A DNA stretch of 57,373 nucleotides. It comes from an uncultured Pelagibacteraceae bacterium. Its GTDB lineage: Bacteria; Pseudomonadota; Alphaproteobacteria; Pelagibacterales; Pelagibacteraceae. Position 1 is the first letter of the stretch, and the number at the start of each line of letters is the position of its first letter. The DNA lies in NCBI GenBank assembly GCA_902596045.1, contig CACJSJ010000006.1, positions 1 through 57,373 on the forward strand. The letters run 5' to 3'. A program made the position numbers and the translations under genes. Below the pieces are notes generated by a model, which was not told the origin of the DNA, ran no database searches, and worked only from the letters and a program-made list of their open reading frames with translations. This document shows, one piece after another, positions 1 through 8,109 of this stretch.

Positions 1-627
1 ATTGACTCAACTAATGATGAAAAAAAACTTTTAAAAGTCTATAAAAATGCAAAGTTTATTCTTTCTAGTTCTGGTGACACTAGCGAATGTATAAAATTGA
101 AATTTCCTAAACTTAAATTAAAAATTTTAAAGGTTTCATATTGTATAAATTTTAGAAAAGTTAATTTTAATTTAAAGAAAAATATGATTACTTATTCTAG
201 TAGAAAATTACCTCATCATAGTAATTTAGTGATTTCATATTTAAAACCTCATTTGCCAAAAAAATGGACTTTGCAAAATTTGCATAATTTATCAAATAAA
301 GAATTTATGACATTAATCAAAAGATCTAAAATTTTTTTATCTTTTTCATATTTAGAAGGGTTGGGATTACCTCCAGTTGAAGCTGCATTAGCTGGCAATC
401 AAGTTATTGGATACACTGGAGAAGGTGGTAATGAATATTGGAAAAGACCATTATTTACTAAAATTAATTCAGGTGAAATAAATAAATTTGTTAAAACTAC
501 TATTAAGAGAATAACTAAAGATAATTTAAAAAAAAATTATTCTAAAAAACACTTTAATAGACTTAAAAAAAAATTTTCAAAAGAAAATGAAGAAAAAAGT
601 GTTAAGAAATTTTTGAAATTGATTTAG
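1..627 (+). CDS. Glycosyltransferase, C-terminal part (5' end outside window)
   Basis: The reading frame is open from base 1 with no stop, so this is the 3' part of a longer gene and not a gene starting at the internal TTG near 97. About 208 codons are visible. Residues around the motif SYLEGLGLPPVEAALAG, followed by a Gly-rich stretch, resemble the nucleotide-sugar binding region of GT-B glycosyltransferases, where an E-G-x-G-L-P-P-x-E-A segment contacts the donor. The last 50 residues are very Lys-rich. The gene overlaps the convergent tauC by 4 bp. Donor and acceptor cannot be inferred. A surface-glycan role is an inference from the fold and from other glycan genes further along. Confidence 0.7.
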   Translation: MDSTNDEKKLLKVYKNAKFILSSSGDTSECIKLKFPKLKLKILKVSYCINFRKVNFNLKKNMITYSSRKLPHHSNLVISYLKPHLPKKWTLQNLHNLSNKEFMTLIKRSKIFLSFSYLEGLGLPPVEAALAGNQVIGYTGEGGNEYWKRPLFTKINSGEINKFVKTTIKRITKDNLKKNYSKKHFNRLKKKFSKENEEKSVKKFLKLI

Positions 628-2549
628 CCTTTTCCACGCCAAGGAATTGTCTTATCAATAATTTTTCTTAATGTTACATCAAATAAAAGACCCAACATTC
701 CCATAATAAATATTGTGATCCAAATAACTTCATATTGAAAGTATTTTTTAGCAACATTTTCAACAAAACCGATACCAGTTGTACCTGCTAAAAATTCAGC
801 AGCAACCAATGTTCCCCAACACATTCCAACGGCAACTCGTATTCCTGTAAGAATTTCAGGTAAAGAATTTGGAAATATCACATATCTTAATATTTGACGT
901 TTTGAAGCTCCTAAAGAGTGAGCTGCATGAATTTTTGAAAGCTGAGTTCCAGAAGCACCAGCTCTAGCTGAAATTATCATAATTGATAACGAAACCATAA
1001 ATAATAAAAATACTTTTCCTGTATTATCAATTCCAAGTACCGAAATAATTAAAGGCGCCCATGCAAGAGGGGGTACTGGTCTATAAAGCTCAATCAATGG
1101 ATCAAAGAAACCTTTTGCGAATCTGTTTAATCCCATGAATAATCCTAATGGAACACCAATAAGTATTCCAAAAACTAGTCCTAAAAAAACTCTCATAAAA
1201 GAGTCCCAAATATGACCGTAAGGGACTGGTACCTTAAATAATTTAAAGTTACCTGTTACAAGATTTAGAACTTTACCTTTAAAGTTTTGTTTTACCGTTC
1301 CATCTTTATTATGAACAGGATATTCACCTGGAAGGATATCTGCTATCCAATCTGGTAAAATGAAACCAATCATTTTACTAACATCAACCATATCTATCCA
1401 AAGAAGAGGAATATCTTTATAACCAACACTTGGTTTTGACATTAGAATAAATTTATTAAAAGTATCTGATGGTTTAGGAAGCCATCTACCAGAACCTTGT
1501 TCAGAACAACTTGGACCACTAGCAACAATTGTTCCAGCTGGAAATAATAATATATCAACGTATCTTAATCCACCTTGAGCTTCTATCTGAGCATTGTCAA
1601 ATTTGATAATAGCGTTTTGCATTTTATCTAATGCATTTGGTGGATAGATACTTGCAAACTCTATTCTTCTTGCAATTTTAACAATATTTTTAGCATATGT
1701 AGAGGCAACTTCCTCACTATCATCTAAGTCTTTTCTATAAGACTTAATTTCATTTTTAATTTCATTAATTTTGTTTTTAAATTGTGGATTATGATTTCGT
1801 AATTTGAAAAATTCATCACTTATCAAATTCAACTCTTGAGCCGCCGTATGGAATTTTAAACCTCTATCTGTTGCTGGGATCAAAGGTACTTCTATTGTGT
1901 TTTCAATTGTGCCAGTTCCAGCATTGACTTTTGTAATACCCCAACCACCTTCTTCTTTGACAGCTGCGAGTCTATCGTTAAGATCTTTTTCAGTTTCAAA
2001 AGGATAATCAGGTTTTTGAAAACTTTCAGTTAAAAGATTAATTTTACCTGTAATATCATTTATTTTTTGCTTAGTTTCATTTTCAAGCAAATCATCGTTT
2101 GTTAATAGTGGAATTAATTGATTGGTTTTATCTATAAAGCCTAAGAGAGTTGTTTTTTGTTGACTATTTAGCTCTTCAGAACCTTTTATCTCAATTGAGA
2201 TTTTTTTAAGGTTTTTATTTTCTTGTCTAATCTGAGAGGTACTTTTTAACTCTCGTTCTTCTATTGGAAATTGATATTTTAATCCTAGTAAAGAGTCATT
2301 TACTTTTGCAACTTGACAAAGTTCGTTAGCAGATTTTGGATAAAATCCTTTAGCGATATCCCATGAATAATAAAGCCAAGTTAATAGAAGAAAACTACTC
2401 CCAACAATTACCCAGTGAGTACCACCTAAAGCTCTTTCAGGATTTCCGAAAACAGCATCAATTTTTTCAGTTTTAATTAAACGTCTCCCATAAAGAATAC
2501 AGCCAATTACAGCAAAAAATATTAAGAAAGTTATTATTTGCGTTAGCAT
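624..2549 (-). CDS. tauC: Taurine ABC transporter permease TauC, with enlarged extracytoplasmic domain
   Basis: Inner-membrane permease of a TauABC/SsuABC-type importer. The C-terminal third (about residues 445-641) is a standard BPD_transp_1 domain with several membrane helices and the ATPase-coupling EAA loop (AAHSLGASKRQILRYVIFP, about 545-565). At 641 aa it is more than twice the usual 250-280 aa. The N-terminus adds two hydrophobic segments (about 5-20 and 48-66) and then some 380 residues that are hydrophilic, rich in Lys/Glu/Asn and partly coiled-coil-like, probably periplasmic. It is the last gene of tauA-tauB-tauC and directly abuts tauB. Taurine is inferred from the neighbours; another sulfonate or small amine substrate is possible. 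Confidence 0.85.
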   Translation of the reverse strand: MLTQIITFLIFFAVIGCILYGRRLIKTEKIDAVFGNPERALGGTHWVIVGSSFLLLTWLYYSWDIAKGFYPKSANELCQVAKVNDSLLGLKYQFPIEERELKSTSQIRQENKNLKKISIEIKGSEELNSQQKTTLLGFIDKTNQLIPLLTNDDLLENETKQKINDITGKINLLTESFQKPDYPFETEKDLNDRLAAVKEEGGWGITKVNAGTGTIENTIEVPLIPATDRGLKFHTAAQELNLISDEFFKLRNHNPQFKNKINEIKNEIKSYRKDLDDSEEVASTYAKNIVKIARRIEFASIYPPNALDKMQNAIIKFDNAQIEAQGGLRYVDILLFPAGTIVASGPSCSEQGSGRWLPKPSDTFNKFILMSKPSVGYKDIPLLWIDMVDVSKMIGFILPDWIADILPGEYPVHNKDGTVKQNFKGKVLNLVTGNFKLFKVPVPYGHIWDSFMRVFLGLVFGILIGVPLGLFMGLNRFAKGFFDPLIELYRPVPPLAWAPLIISVLGIDNTGKVFLLFMVSLSIMIISARAGASGTQLSKIHAAHSLGASKRQILRYVIFPNSLPEILTGIRVAVGMCWGTLVAAEFLAGTTGIGFVENVAKKYFQYEVIWITIFIMGMLGLLFDVTLRKIIDKTIPWRGKG

Positions 2550-3347
2550 TTAAATTTCTTTCCCCATAATTTCCTCTTCCATATTCCAAATCATTTCTAA
2601 TATTTCCTCTCTTTTTGCAGAAAAATCTTTGTTTTTTTTTATTTCTCTTAAATCTTCTTTAAGTCCCATTGAAGCAAATGGAAGATTATATTCTTTATGT
2701 ATACGGCCTGGACGAGGAGCCATGACATATAATCTTTCACCAAGTAATAAAGCTTCTTCGACTGAGTGAGTAATAAGAATAATTGTTTTTCCAGTTTCTT
2801 TCCAAATTTTTAAAACTAGAGACTGCATCTTCTCTCTAGTCAAAGCATCAAGAGCACCTAATGGCTCATCCATTAAAATTAAATCTGGATCATTTATAAG
2901 ACACCTTGCAAGAGCAACTCTTTGTTGCATCCCTCCTGATAATTGATAGGTAGGAGTATTTCCAAAACCTTTTAAACCAACTATGTCTAGCCATTCATCA
3001 ACTTTTTTTGCAGTATTAGTTGGATCTTCTTTTTTCATTCTTAATCCAAAATTCACATTTTCCGATACTGTTAACCATTCAAATAAAGCCCCTTGTTGAA
3101 AAACCATACCTCTTTCAACACCTGGTCCATCAATCTCTTTATTATTTAAAGTGATACTTCCAGAAGTTGGTCTTATAAATCCAGCTGTAATATTTAATAA
3201 GGTAGTTTTTCCACAACCTGATGGCCCTAGTACTGTTAACAATTCTCCTTTTTTTAGAGTAAAATTTAAATCTTTTAATGCGTGAACAGTTTCTCCTTTT
3301 GGAGTTTTAAATATCATATTTAGATTTTGTGAAATAAGATCACTCAT
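2550..3347 (-). CDS. tauB: Taurine ABC transporter ATP-binding protein TauB
   Basis: Cytoplasmic ATPase subunit of the importer. It has Walker A GPSGCGKT at about residues 41-48, the signature LSGGMQQ at about 136-142, Walker B LILMDEP at about 156-162 and the H-loop histidine in ITHSVEE near 194. All are intact, and the length (265 aa) is typical of the nitrate/sulfonate/taurine class. The stop codon directly abuts the tauC start, so the two are likely translated together. It is separated from tauA by a 91-bp gap holding a terminator-like hairpin, which suggests tauB and tauC are expressed below the level of the binding protein. Confidence 0.93.
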   Translation of the reverse strand: MSDLISQNLNMIFKTPKGETVHALKDLNFTLKKGELLTVLGPSGCGKTTLLNITAGFIRPTSGSITLNNKEIDGPGVERGMVFQQGALFEWLTVSENVNFGLRMKKEDPTNTAKKVDEWLDIVGLKGFGNTPTYQLSGGMQQRVALARCLINDPDLILMDEPLGALDALTREKMQSLVLKIWKETGKTIILITHSVEEALLLGERLYVMAPRPGRIHKEYNLPFASMGLKEDLREIKKNKDFSAKREEILEMIWNMEEEIMGKEI

Positions 3348-3370
3348 AAAATAATTTCATATTAGAATTT

Positions 3371-3413
3371 TATTAAAAAAAATAGGCACCAATTTATTAA
3401 ATTGGCGCCTATT
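3371..3413 (-). terminator. Terminator/attenuator hairpin between tauA and tauB
   Basis: A 14-bp inverted repeat (3381-3394 with 3400-3413) with a 5-nt loop. Read on the minus strand it is followed by a run of T (complement of 3375-3380). The single non-Watson-Crick position is a G-U wobble in minus-strand RNA but an A-C mismatch in plus-strand RNA, which supports function in the tau transcript. It probably ends or attenuates transcription after tauA, or protects the tauA 3' end. Confidence 0.8.
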
Positions 3414-3438
3414 AAATTTTTCTTTCTCTATAAAAAAA

Positions 3439-4380
3439 TTATAAAGGTAAGAAACTAGTATCTACGTTTCCTTTTGGTGTTCCCATTCCTTTTAAGAACG
3501 CATCAAGATTTCCACTTTCCATAGATGTTTTAGTTTCTGCTGGTGATAGAAATTTAAAGCCACTTAAAGTTTCTTTCATATCTCCAACTTTCATTTCGGA
3601 AGCTTTAGCCATAACATTCATATTGCTTTTACCAGCTTTATATCTAGCATTAGCTTCATGAGTTACTTCTATAAAAGTTCTAAGCATTCCTGGATTTTCC
3701 TTCATAAACTTTGTAGTTACTGAAGTGATATCTATTCCTAAGATACCTGCAGCTCTAGCTTCATCCACAGTAAGTAATCTTGAACCTACAGCAGTCGCAG
3801 CTTTAATAGAGTTACCACCAAATAAACATGCCATTACAACATCACCGCTTACCAAAGCAGCAGCTCCTTCTTCAGGGTCCATTTGAATAATATCCATTTT
3901 ACCTCTGTCAGCTCCAACAACTTTCATACTTTCATCGAAAACATACTCAGCCATTGTTCCTAGTGGAACAGCAACTTTTTTACCCTCTAATTCAGTAGCG
4001 TTTGCCTTTGTAATTCCAGAAGCATTAGAAGTAACACAAGTTGTTCCTCCCATTCCGTATTCCATAGCAATATCAACTAATTTGATTGGTGCTTTAGATT
4101 TTACAGCATTAATAAATGGAACTAATCCTTGAGAGTAAGAAATATCAATATCTCCTGCTAACATAGCATCAGTCATTGCTCCACCATTAGTGAAGTTTGT
4201 CCATTTAACTGGCACTCCAAGAGCTTTAGCGAATGCTTTTTTTTGCATATCTTCTAAGTTTGGACTTGGCCATTCTAGAAAGTAAGCAACTCTTACTTCA
4301 TTAGCAGCCGAATTAGCAGCTGAAATAGTCAGGTTAAGAGCCACAAAACATCCTAAAAGAAAACTAATTATTTTTTTCAT
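3439..4380 (-). CDS. tauA: Taurine ABC transporter substrate-binding protein TauA
   Basis: Periplasmic binding protein of 313 aa. The N-terminus is a clear Sec signal peptide: Met-Lys-Lys, a hydrophobic core, then cleavage near Ala-Asn-Ser-Ala. The mature part starts EVRVAYFLEWPSPN and belongs to the SsuA/TauA/NMT1-like family (type II periplasmic fold). It is the first gene of the tau operon, with about 200 bp of divergent regulatory DNA between it and the aminotransferase gene. The taurine assignment rests on family plus the adjoining aminotransferase and alanine dehydrogenase genes, which form a plausible catabolic route. Binding specificity is not visible from sequence alone. Confidence 0.85.
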   Translation of the reverse strand: MKKIISFLLGCFVALNLTISAANSAANEVRVAYFLEWPSPNLEDMQKKAFAKALGVPVKWTNFTNGGAMTDAMLAGDIDISYSQGLVPFINAVKSKAPIKLVDIAMEYGMGGTTCVTSNASGITKANATELEGKKVAVPLGTMAEYVFDESMKVVGADRGKMDIIQMDPEEGAAALVSGDVVMACLFGGNSIKAATAVGSRLLTVDEARAAGILGIDITSVTTKFMKENPGMLRTFIEVTHEANARYKAGKSNMNVMAKASEMKVGDMKETLSGFKFLSPAETKTSMESGNLDAFLKGMGTPKGNVDTSFLPL

Positions 4381-4481
4381 TATTTATCCTGTAGTTAATT
4401 TAATTAAATTAGCTGTATTTAAATTCAATTTAGAGAGGATGTAAAACAAATAAAGGTACAATTTGAAGTTGTATTTCAAAA

Positions 4482-4495
4482 ATGTCCATTATGGG
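4482..4495 (+). promoter_or_regulatory. Candidate operator in tauA/aminotransferase intergenic region
   Basis: The 14-mer ATGTCCATTATGGG contains the odd palindrome CCAT-T-ATGG. An exact copy occurs, on the other strand, in the promoter of the regulator gene at 11441-12412 (site 12436-12449). It lies about 85 bp before the aminotransferase start and about 100 bp before tauA, so it could serve either gene. Binding by that regulator is an inference. Confidence 0.55.
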
Positions 4496-4580
4496 GAGCG
4501 CAAAAATAATCCTTTTAAACAAGTAAAATTAGTCTAAGAATTTTGAAACTAACTAATTAAGAAATTTTTAAATTTATACT

Positions 4581-5927
4581 ATGAGCTCTGAAAATAGAAC
4601 TGCTGTACCAAACTCATTAAACGAACATTGGATGCCGTTTACATCCAATAAAGATTTTAAACAAAACCCTAGATTAATTACTGAAGCGAAAGGTGTCTAT
4701 CTAAAAACACATCATGGAAAAACTCAGATTGATGCAAGCTCAGGATTATTTTGTAATCCTCTTGGCCATGGAAGAAAAGAAATTACGGAAGCTGTTACTA
4801 AACAATTAGAAACTTTAGATTACGCTCAACCGTTTCAACAAGGGTTTGGAGGATCGTTTGAGTTAGCTACAAAAATTGCAAAACATACACCGGGTGATTT
4901 AAACAAAATTTTTTATACAATTTGTGGTTCAACAGCTGTCGAAACTGCTCTAAAAATTGCAATAGCTTACCACAGAGCAAAAGGACATGCAGAAAGATTT
5001 AGGTTTGTAGGTAGAGAACGTGGATATCATGGAATGAATATTGGATGTATTTCTGTTGGAGGAATGGTAAACAATGTTAAAACATTTGCCAGTGTTCTAA
5101 TGCCAGGTGTCCAGCATATAAGTCATACACACTTACCAGAACACAAATTTGTTAGTGGTCAACCAGAAACAGGAGATTACTTAGCTAATGATTTAGAGAC
5201 TATATGTACAAACTTTGGTGGTGAAAATATTGCAGCTTGTATAGTTGAACCCATAGCTGGATCTACTGGTACCTTAGTTCCACCAAAAGGGTATTTGCAA
5301 AAACTTAGACAAATTTGTGATAAGCATGGAATTCTTTTAATTTTTGATGAAGTTATAACTGGTTGGGGAAGAACAGGATCTAAGTTTGGCGCACATGAAT
5401 TTGGAGTAACTCCAGATATAATGACAATGGCAAAAGCTACAACAAATGGAGTTGTTCCAATGGGAGTTGTTGCATGTAATGATTATATCTATGATGCAGT
5501 TATGGACTCATCTCCAATGGGATCAGTTGAATTATTTCATGGTTATACTTATTCAGGAATTCCAGTAGCAGTTGCTGCAGCTTTAGCGGTTCAAGATATT
5601 TTTGAAAAAGAGGATATTTTTAGTAGAGCTAAAAATTTAGCACCATATTTCCAAAAAGGTTTATTTTCTCTTCAAGATTTAGAGTCAGTAGACAATATTA
5701 GAGGGTATGGAATGATGGGTGGAATTGATATGAAATTAAATACCAAGCCAGGCAAAGCTGGTTATGAATGTTTTAAAGCTTGTTATGAAGCTGGAGTAAA
5801 CTTTAAAGCAACTGGTGATTGTTTAATTATCGCTCCACAATTTATTTGTGAAGAAAAACATATTGATGAAATTATTGATAAACTTAGAACAGGTATCACT
5901 AACTATCAAAAAAACCAAAAAAATTAG
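4581..5927 (+). CDS. tpa: Omega-amino acid (taurine/beta-alanine):pyruvate aminotransferase
   Basis: Class III PLP-dependent aminotransferase of 448 aa, the usual family length. The N-terminal HWMPFTSN segment is typical of omega-amino acid:pyruvate transaminases. The PLP-contact Asp is in FDEV (about 256) and the Schiff-base Lys is in MAKATTNG (about 285). With taurine it would form sulfoacetaldehyde and alanine, and the alanine dehydrogenase 36 bp downstream would regenerate pyruvate and release ammonium. It is divergent from tauABC, which favours taurine. By overall similarity beta-alanine, hypotaurine or a broad omega-amine range is equally possible. No sulfoacetaldehyde acetyltransferase (xsc) is in this window. 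Confidence 0.8.
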   Translation: MSSENRTAVPNSLNEHWMPFTSNKDFKQNPRLITEAKGVYLKTHHGKTQIDASSGLFCNPLGHGRKEITEAVTKQLETLDYAQPFQQGFGGSFELATKIAKHTPGDLNKIFYTICGSTAVETALKIAIAYHRAKGHAERFRFVGRERGYHGMNIGCISVGGMVNNVKTFASVLMPGVQHISHTHLPEHKFVSGQPETGDYLANDLETICTNFGGENIAACIVEPIAGSTGTLVPPKGYLQKLRQICDKHGILLIFDEVITGWGRTGSKFGAHEFGVTPDIMTMAKATTNGVVPMGVVACNDYIYDAVMDSSPMGSVELFHGYTYSGIPVAVAAALAVQDIFEKEDIFSRAKNLAPYFQKGLFSLQDLESVDNIRGYGMMGGIDMKLNTKPGKAGYECFKACYEAGVNFKATGDCLIIAPQFICEEKHIDEIIDKLRTGITNYQKNQKN

Positions 5928-5963
5928 TTAGTTATTAAACAATTAATAATTGAGATAAGTCTT

Positions 5964-7076
5964 ATGAAGATAGGCGTGCCTAAAGAAATTAAGCCACAAG
6001 AAAACAGAATAGGTCTTACACCAGAAAGTGTAAAAACTTTAGTATCAGAGGGCCATGAAGTTATTGTTGAAAATAATGGTGGTTTTGAAGCAGGTTTTGA
6101 AAATGATCAATATAAAAAAGCTGGTGCGAAAATTGCAAATACTGCAGCTGATATCTTTAATGATGCTGAAATTATAGTTAAAGTTAAAGAACCTCAAAAA
6201 GTCGAAGTAGATATGATCAGAGAAAATCAAATTGTATATACTTATCTTCACCTTGCTGCTGCAAAAGAATTAACTGAAGGACTTATTAAATCTAAAAGTA
6301 TTAACATTGCATACGAAACTGTGACTGATGACAATGGTAGATTGCCTTTACTTGCTCCAATGAGTGCTGTTGCAGGAAGAATGTCGGTTCAAGCTGGAGC
6401 ACATTGTTTAGAAAAAAATCAAAAAGGCAGAGGAGTATTACTAGGAGGAGCACCAGGAGGTGAGCCAGCTAATGTATTAATTCTTGGAGGTGGCGTAGTT
6501 GGAGAAAACGCAGCTGTTATAGCAACTGGAATGCAAGCTAAAGTTCATATAGTTGATAAATCTGAAGCAAGATTAAAACAATTAGTCCAGATGTTTGGAG
6601 ATAAAATTATTCCTGAACAAAGTGACAAAATAGATTTAAACAAATTAGTAGCAGAGGCAGATTTATTAGTAGGAGGTGTTTTAATTCCAGGAGCAGAAGC
6701 ACCAAAATTAGTCACCAAAGATATGATAAAATTAATGAAAAGAGGCTCAGTAATTGTTGATGTTGCAATCGATCAAGGAGGATGTGTTGAAACAAGTAAA
6801 CCCACAACTCATGGTGACCCTACATATATAGTAGATGACGTTGTTCATTACTGTGTTGCAAATATGCCTGGCGGCGTTCCTAGAACTTCTACTTTTGCAT
6901 TAAATCAAGCGACTCTTCCATATTTGATTAAACTTGCAAATAAAGGTTATCAAAAAGCTTTAGGTGAAGATAAAAACTTTTTAGCAGGACTTAATGTTTG
7001 TAATGGACAAGTAACATATAAAGCTGTAGCTGATGTTTTTGGTCATGAGTTTGTTGACCCTAAATCAATACTTTAA
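5964..7076 (+). CDS. ald: Alanine dehydrogenase
   Basis: NAD-dependent L-alanine dehydrogenase (alanine to pyruvate plus ammonium), 370 aa, full length. It starts MKIGVPKEIKPQENRIGLTP as expected. The conserved substrate-binding Lys (KVKEP, about 75) and catalytic His (YLHLA, about 96) are present, and the Rossmann motif is GGGVVG (about 173-178). It lies 36 bp after the aminotransferase and is probably co-transcribed, so its likely job is to recycle the alanine made by that enzyme. Its 3' end overlaps the convergent epimerase gene by 4 bp. Confidence 0.93.
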   Translation: MKIGVPKEIKPQENRIGLTPESVKTLVSEGHEVIVENNGGFEAGFENDQYKKAGAKIANTAADIFNDAEIIVKVKEPQKVEVDMIRENQIVYTYLHLAAAKELTEGLIKSKSINIAYETVTDDNGRLPLLAPMSAVAGRMSVQAGAHCLEKNQKGRGVLLGGAPGGEPANVLILGGGVVGENAAVIATGMQAKVHIVDKSEARLKQLVQMFGDKIIPEQSDKIDLNKLVAEADLLVGGVLIPGAEAPKLVTKDMIKLMKRGSVIVDVAIDQGGCVETSKPTTHGDPTYIVDDVVHYCVANMPGGVPRTSTFALNQATLPYLIKLANKGYQKALGEDKNFLAGLNVCNGQVTYKAVADVFGHEFVDPKSIL

Positions 7077-8080
7077 TTATAATAATCTAAATACCAATTT
7101 AAAAATTTATTAATTCCATCTTGATATTTTGTTTTAGGATTATAACCAGTTATTTTTCTTAAAAGTTTAGTATCTGATAAAGTTGAATGAACATCACCTT
7201 TTTGCATTGGCAAGAAATTTTTATTTGCTTTTTTTCCCAATCTTTTTTCAATAGCATTTATAAAATCTGAAAGAAGGACTTTTTTTGTATTCCCTATATT
7301 TAAAATCCTAGTTGGTGCAACGTGAGAAAGGCTATCATTTTTATATTTTTTTGATGAATTTAATTTTGGAATTTTATTTGTTAATCTAAATATCCCATCA
7401 ACTATGTCATCAATATATGTATAATCTCTATACATTTTACCTTTATTATAAACATCTATTTTTTTTCCATTTAAAATATTTTTGGTGAATTTAAAGTAAG
7501 CCATATCTGGTCGACCCCATGGACCGTAAACAGTAAAAAATCTTAATATTGTAATTGGCATTTTCCATAAGCTTGAATAAGAGTGAGCCAAATTCTCTAT
7601 AGATTTTTTTGTAGCTGCATAAAAACTTACCTGATTATCTGTTTTATCAATTTCTTGAAATGGAAATTTTTTATTTGCTCCATAAACTGATGAGCTTGAT
7701 CCTATGATAAGATGCTTAACTTTAAATTTTTTTGCAGACTCAATTACATGAAAAGTTCCTGTTATATTGGAATCTAAATAAATTTTTGGATTTTCAATGC
7801 TATACCTTACTCCTGCTTGAGCAGCCAAATGAATGATTATTGAAGGTTTGAATTTACCTATAGAATTATTTAATATTTTTTGATTTTCTAAATTTCCCTT
7901 TGTAAAAGTGAAATTTTTATACTTTTTTAAAATCTTTAATCTAGATTTTTTTAATTTGACGTCATAATAATTATTCATTGAGTCAAACCCTTGCACTTTA
8001 AAACCTTTATCTAAATATTTTTTAGCGACATGAAAACCAATAAAACCAGACGAACCTGTAATAAATAATTTTGTTTTCAT
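7073..8080 (-). CDS. NAD-dependent sugar-nucleotide epimerase (UDP-glucuronate 4-epimerase-like)
   Basis: Extended short-chain dehydrogenase of 335 aa. It has the Rossmann motif TGSSGFIGFHVAKKYL at the N-terminus, then GFDSMNNYYDVKLKKSRL, which is characteristic of the CapI/LspL/WbnF group of UDP-glucuronate or UDP-galacturonate 4-epimerases. The catalytic Ser lies in GSSSSVYG and the Tyr-x3-Lys in YAATKK. HLAAQAGVRYSIENP is also typical of the group. It would supply a uronic acid donor for surface polysaccharide. Its neighbours are metabolic genes, so the exact product is not set by context. Confidence 0.8.
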   Translation of the reverse strand: MKTKLFITGSSGFIGFHVAKKYLDKGFKVQGFDSMNNYYDVKLKKSRLKILKKYKNFTFTKGNLENQKILNNSIGKFKPSIIIHLAAQAGVRYSIENPKIYLDSNITGTFHVIESAKKFKVKHLIIGSSSSVYGANKKFPFQEIDKTDNQVSFYAATKKSIENLAHSYSSLWKMPITILRFFTVYGPWGRPDMAYFKFTKNILNGKKIDVYNKGKMYRDYTYIDDIVDGIFRLTNKIPKLNSSKKYKNDSLSHVAPTRILNIGNTKKVLLSDFINAIEKRLGKKANKNFLPMQKGDVHSTLSDTKLLRKITGYNPKTKYQDGINKFLNWYLDYYN

Positions 8081-8109
8081 TTTTTTCTAATATTTAATAT
8101 AACACTAAT

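Noticed and set aside
97-627. A 176-aa gene starting at TTG 97
   Set aside because: The frame is open to base 1 and the extra residues fit the same protein, so it is the tail of a longer glycosyltransferase gene.
4381-4580. Riboswitch upstream of the aminotransferase or tauA
   Set aside because: No conserved riboswitch core or stable nested stems seen; only the short palindromic motif stands out.
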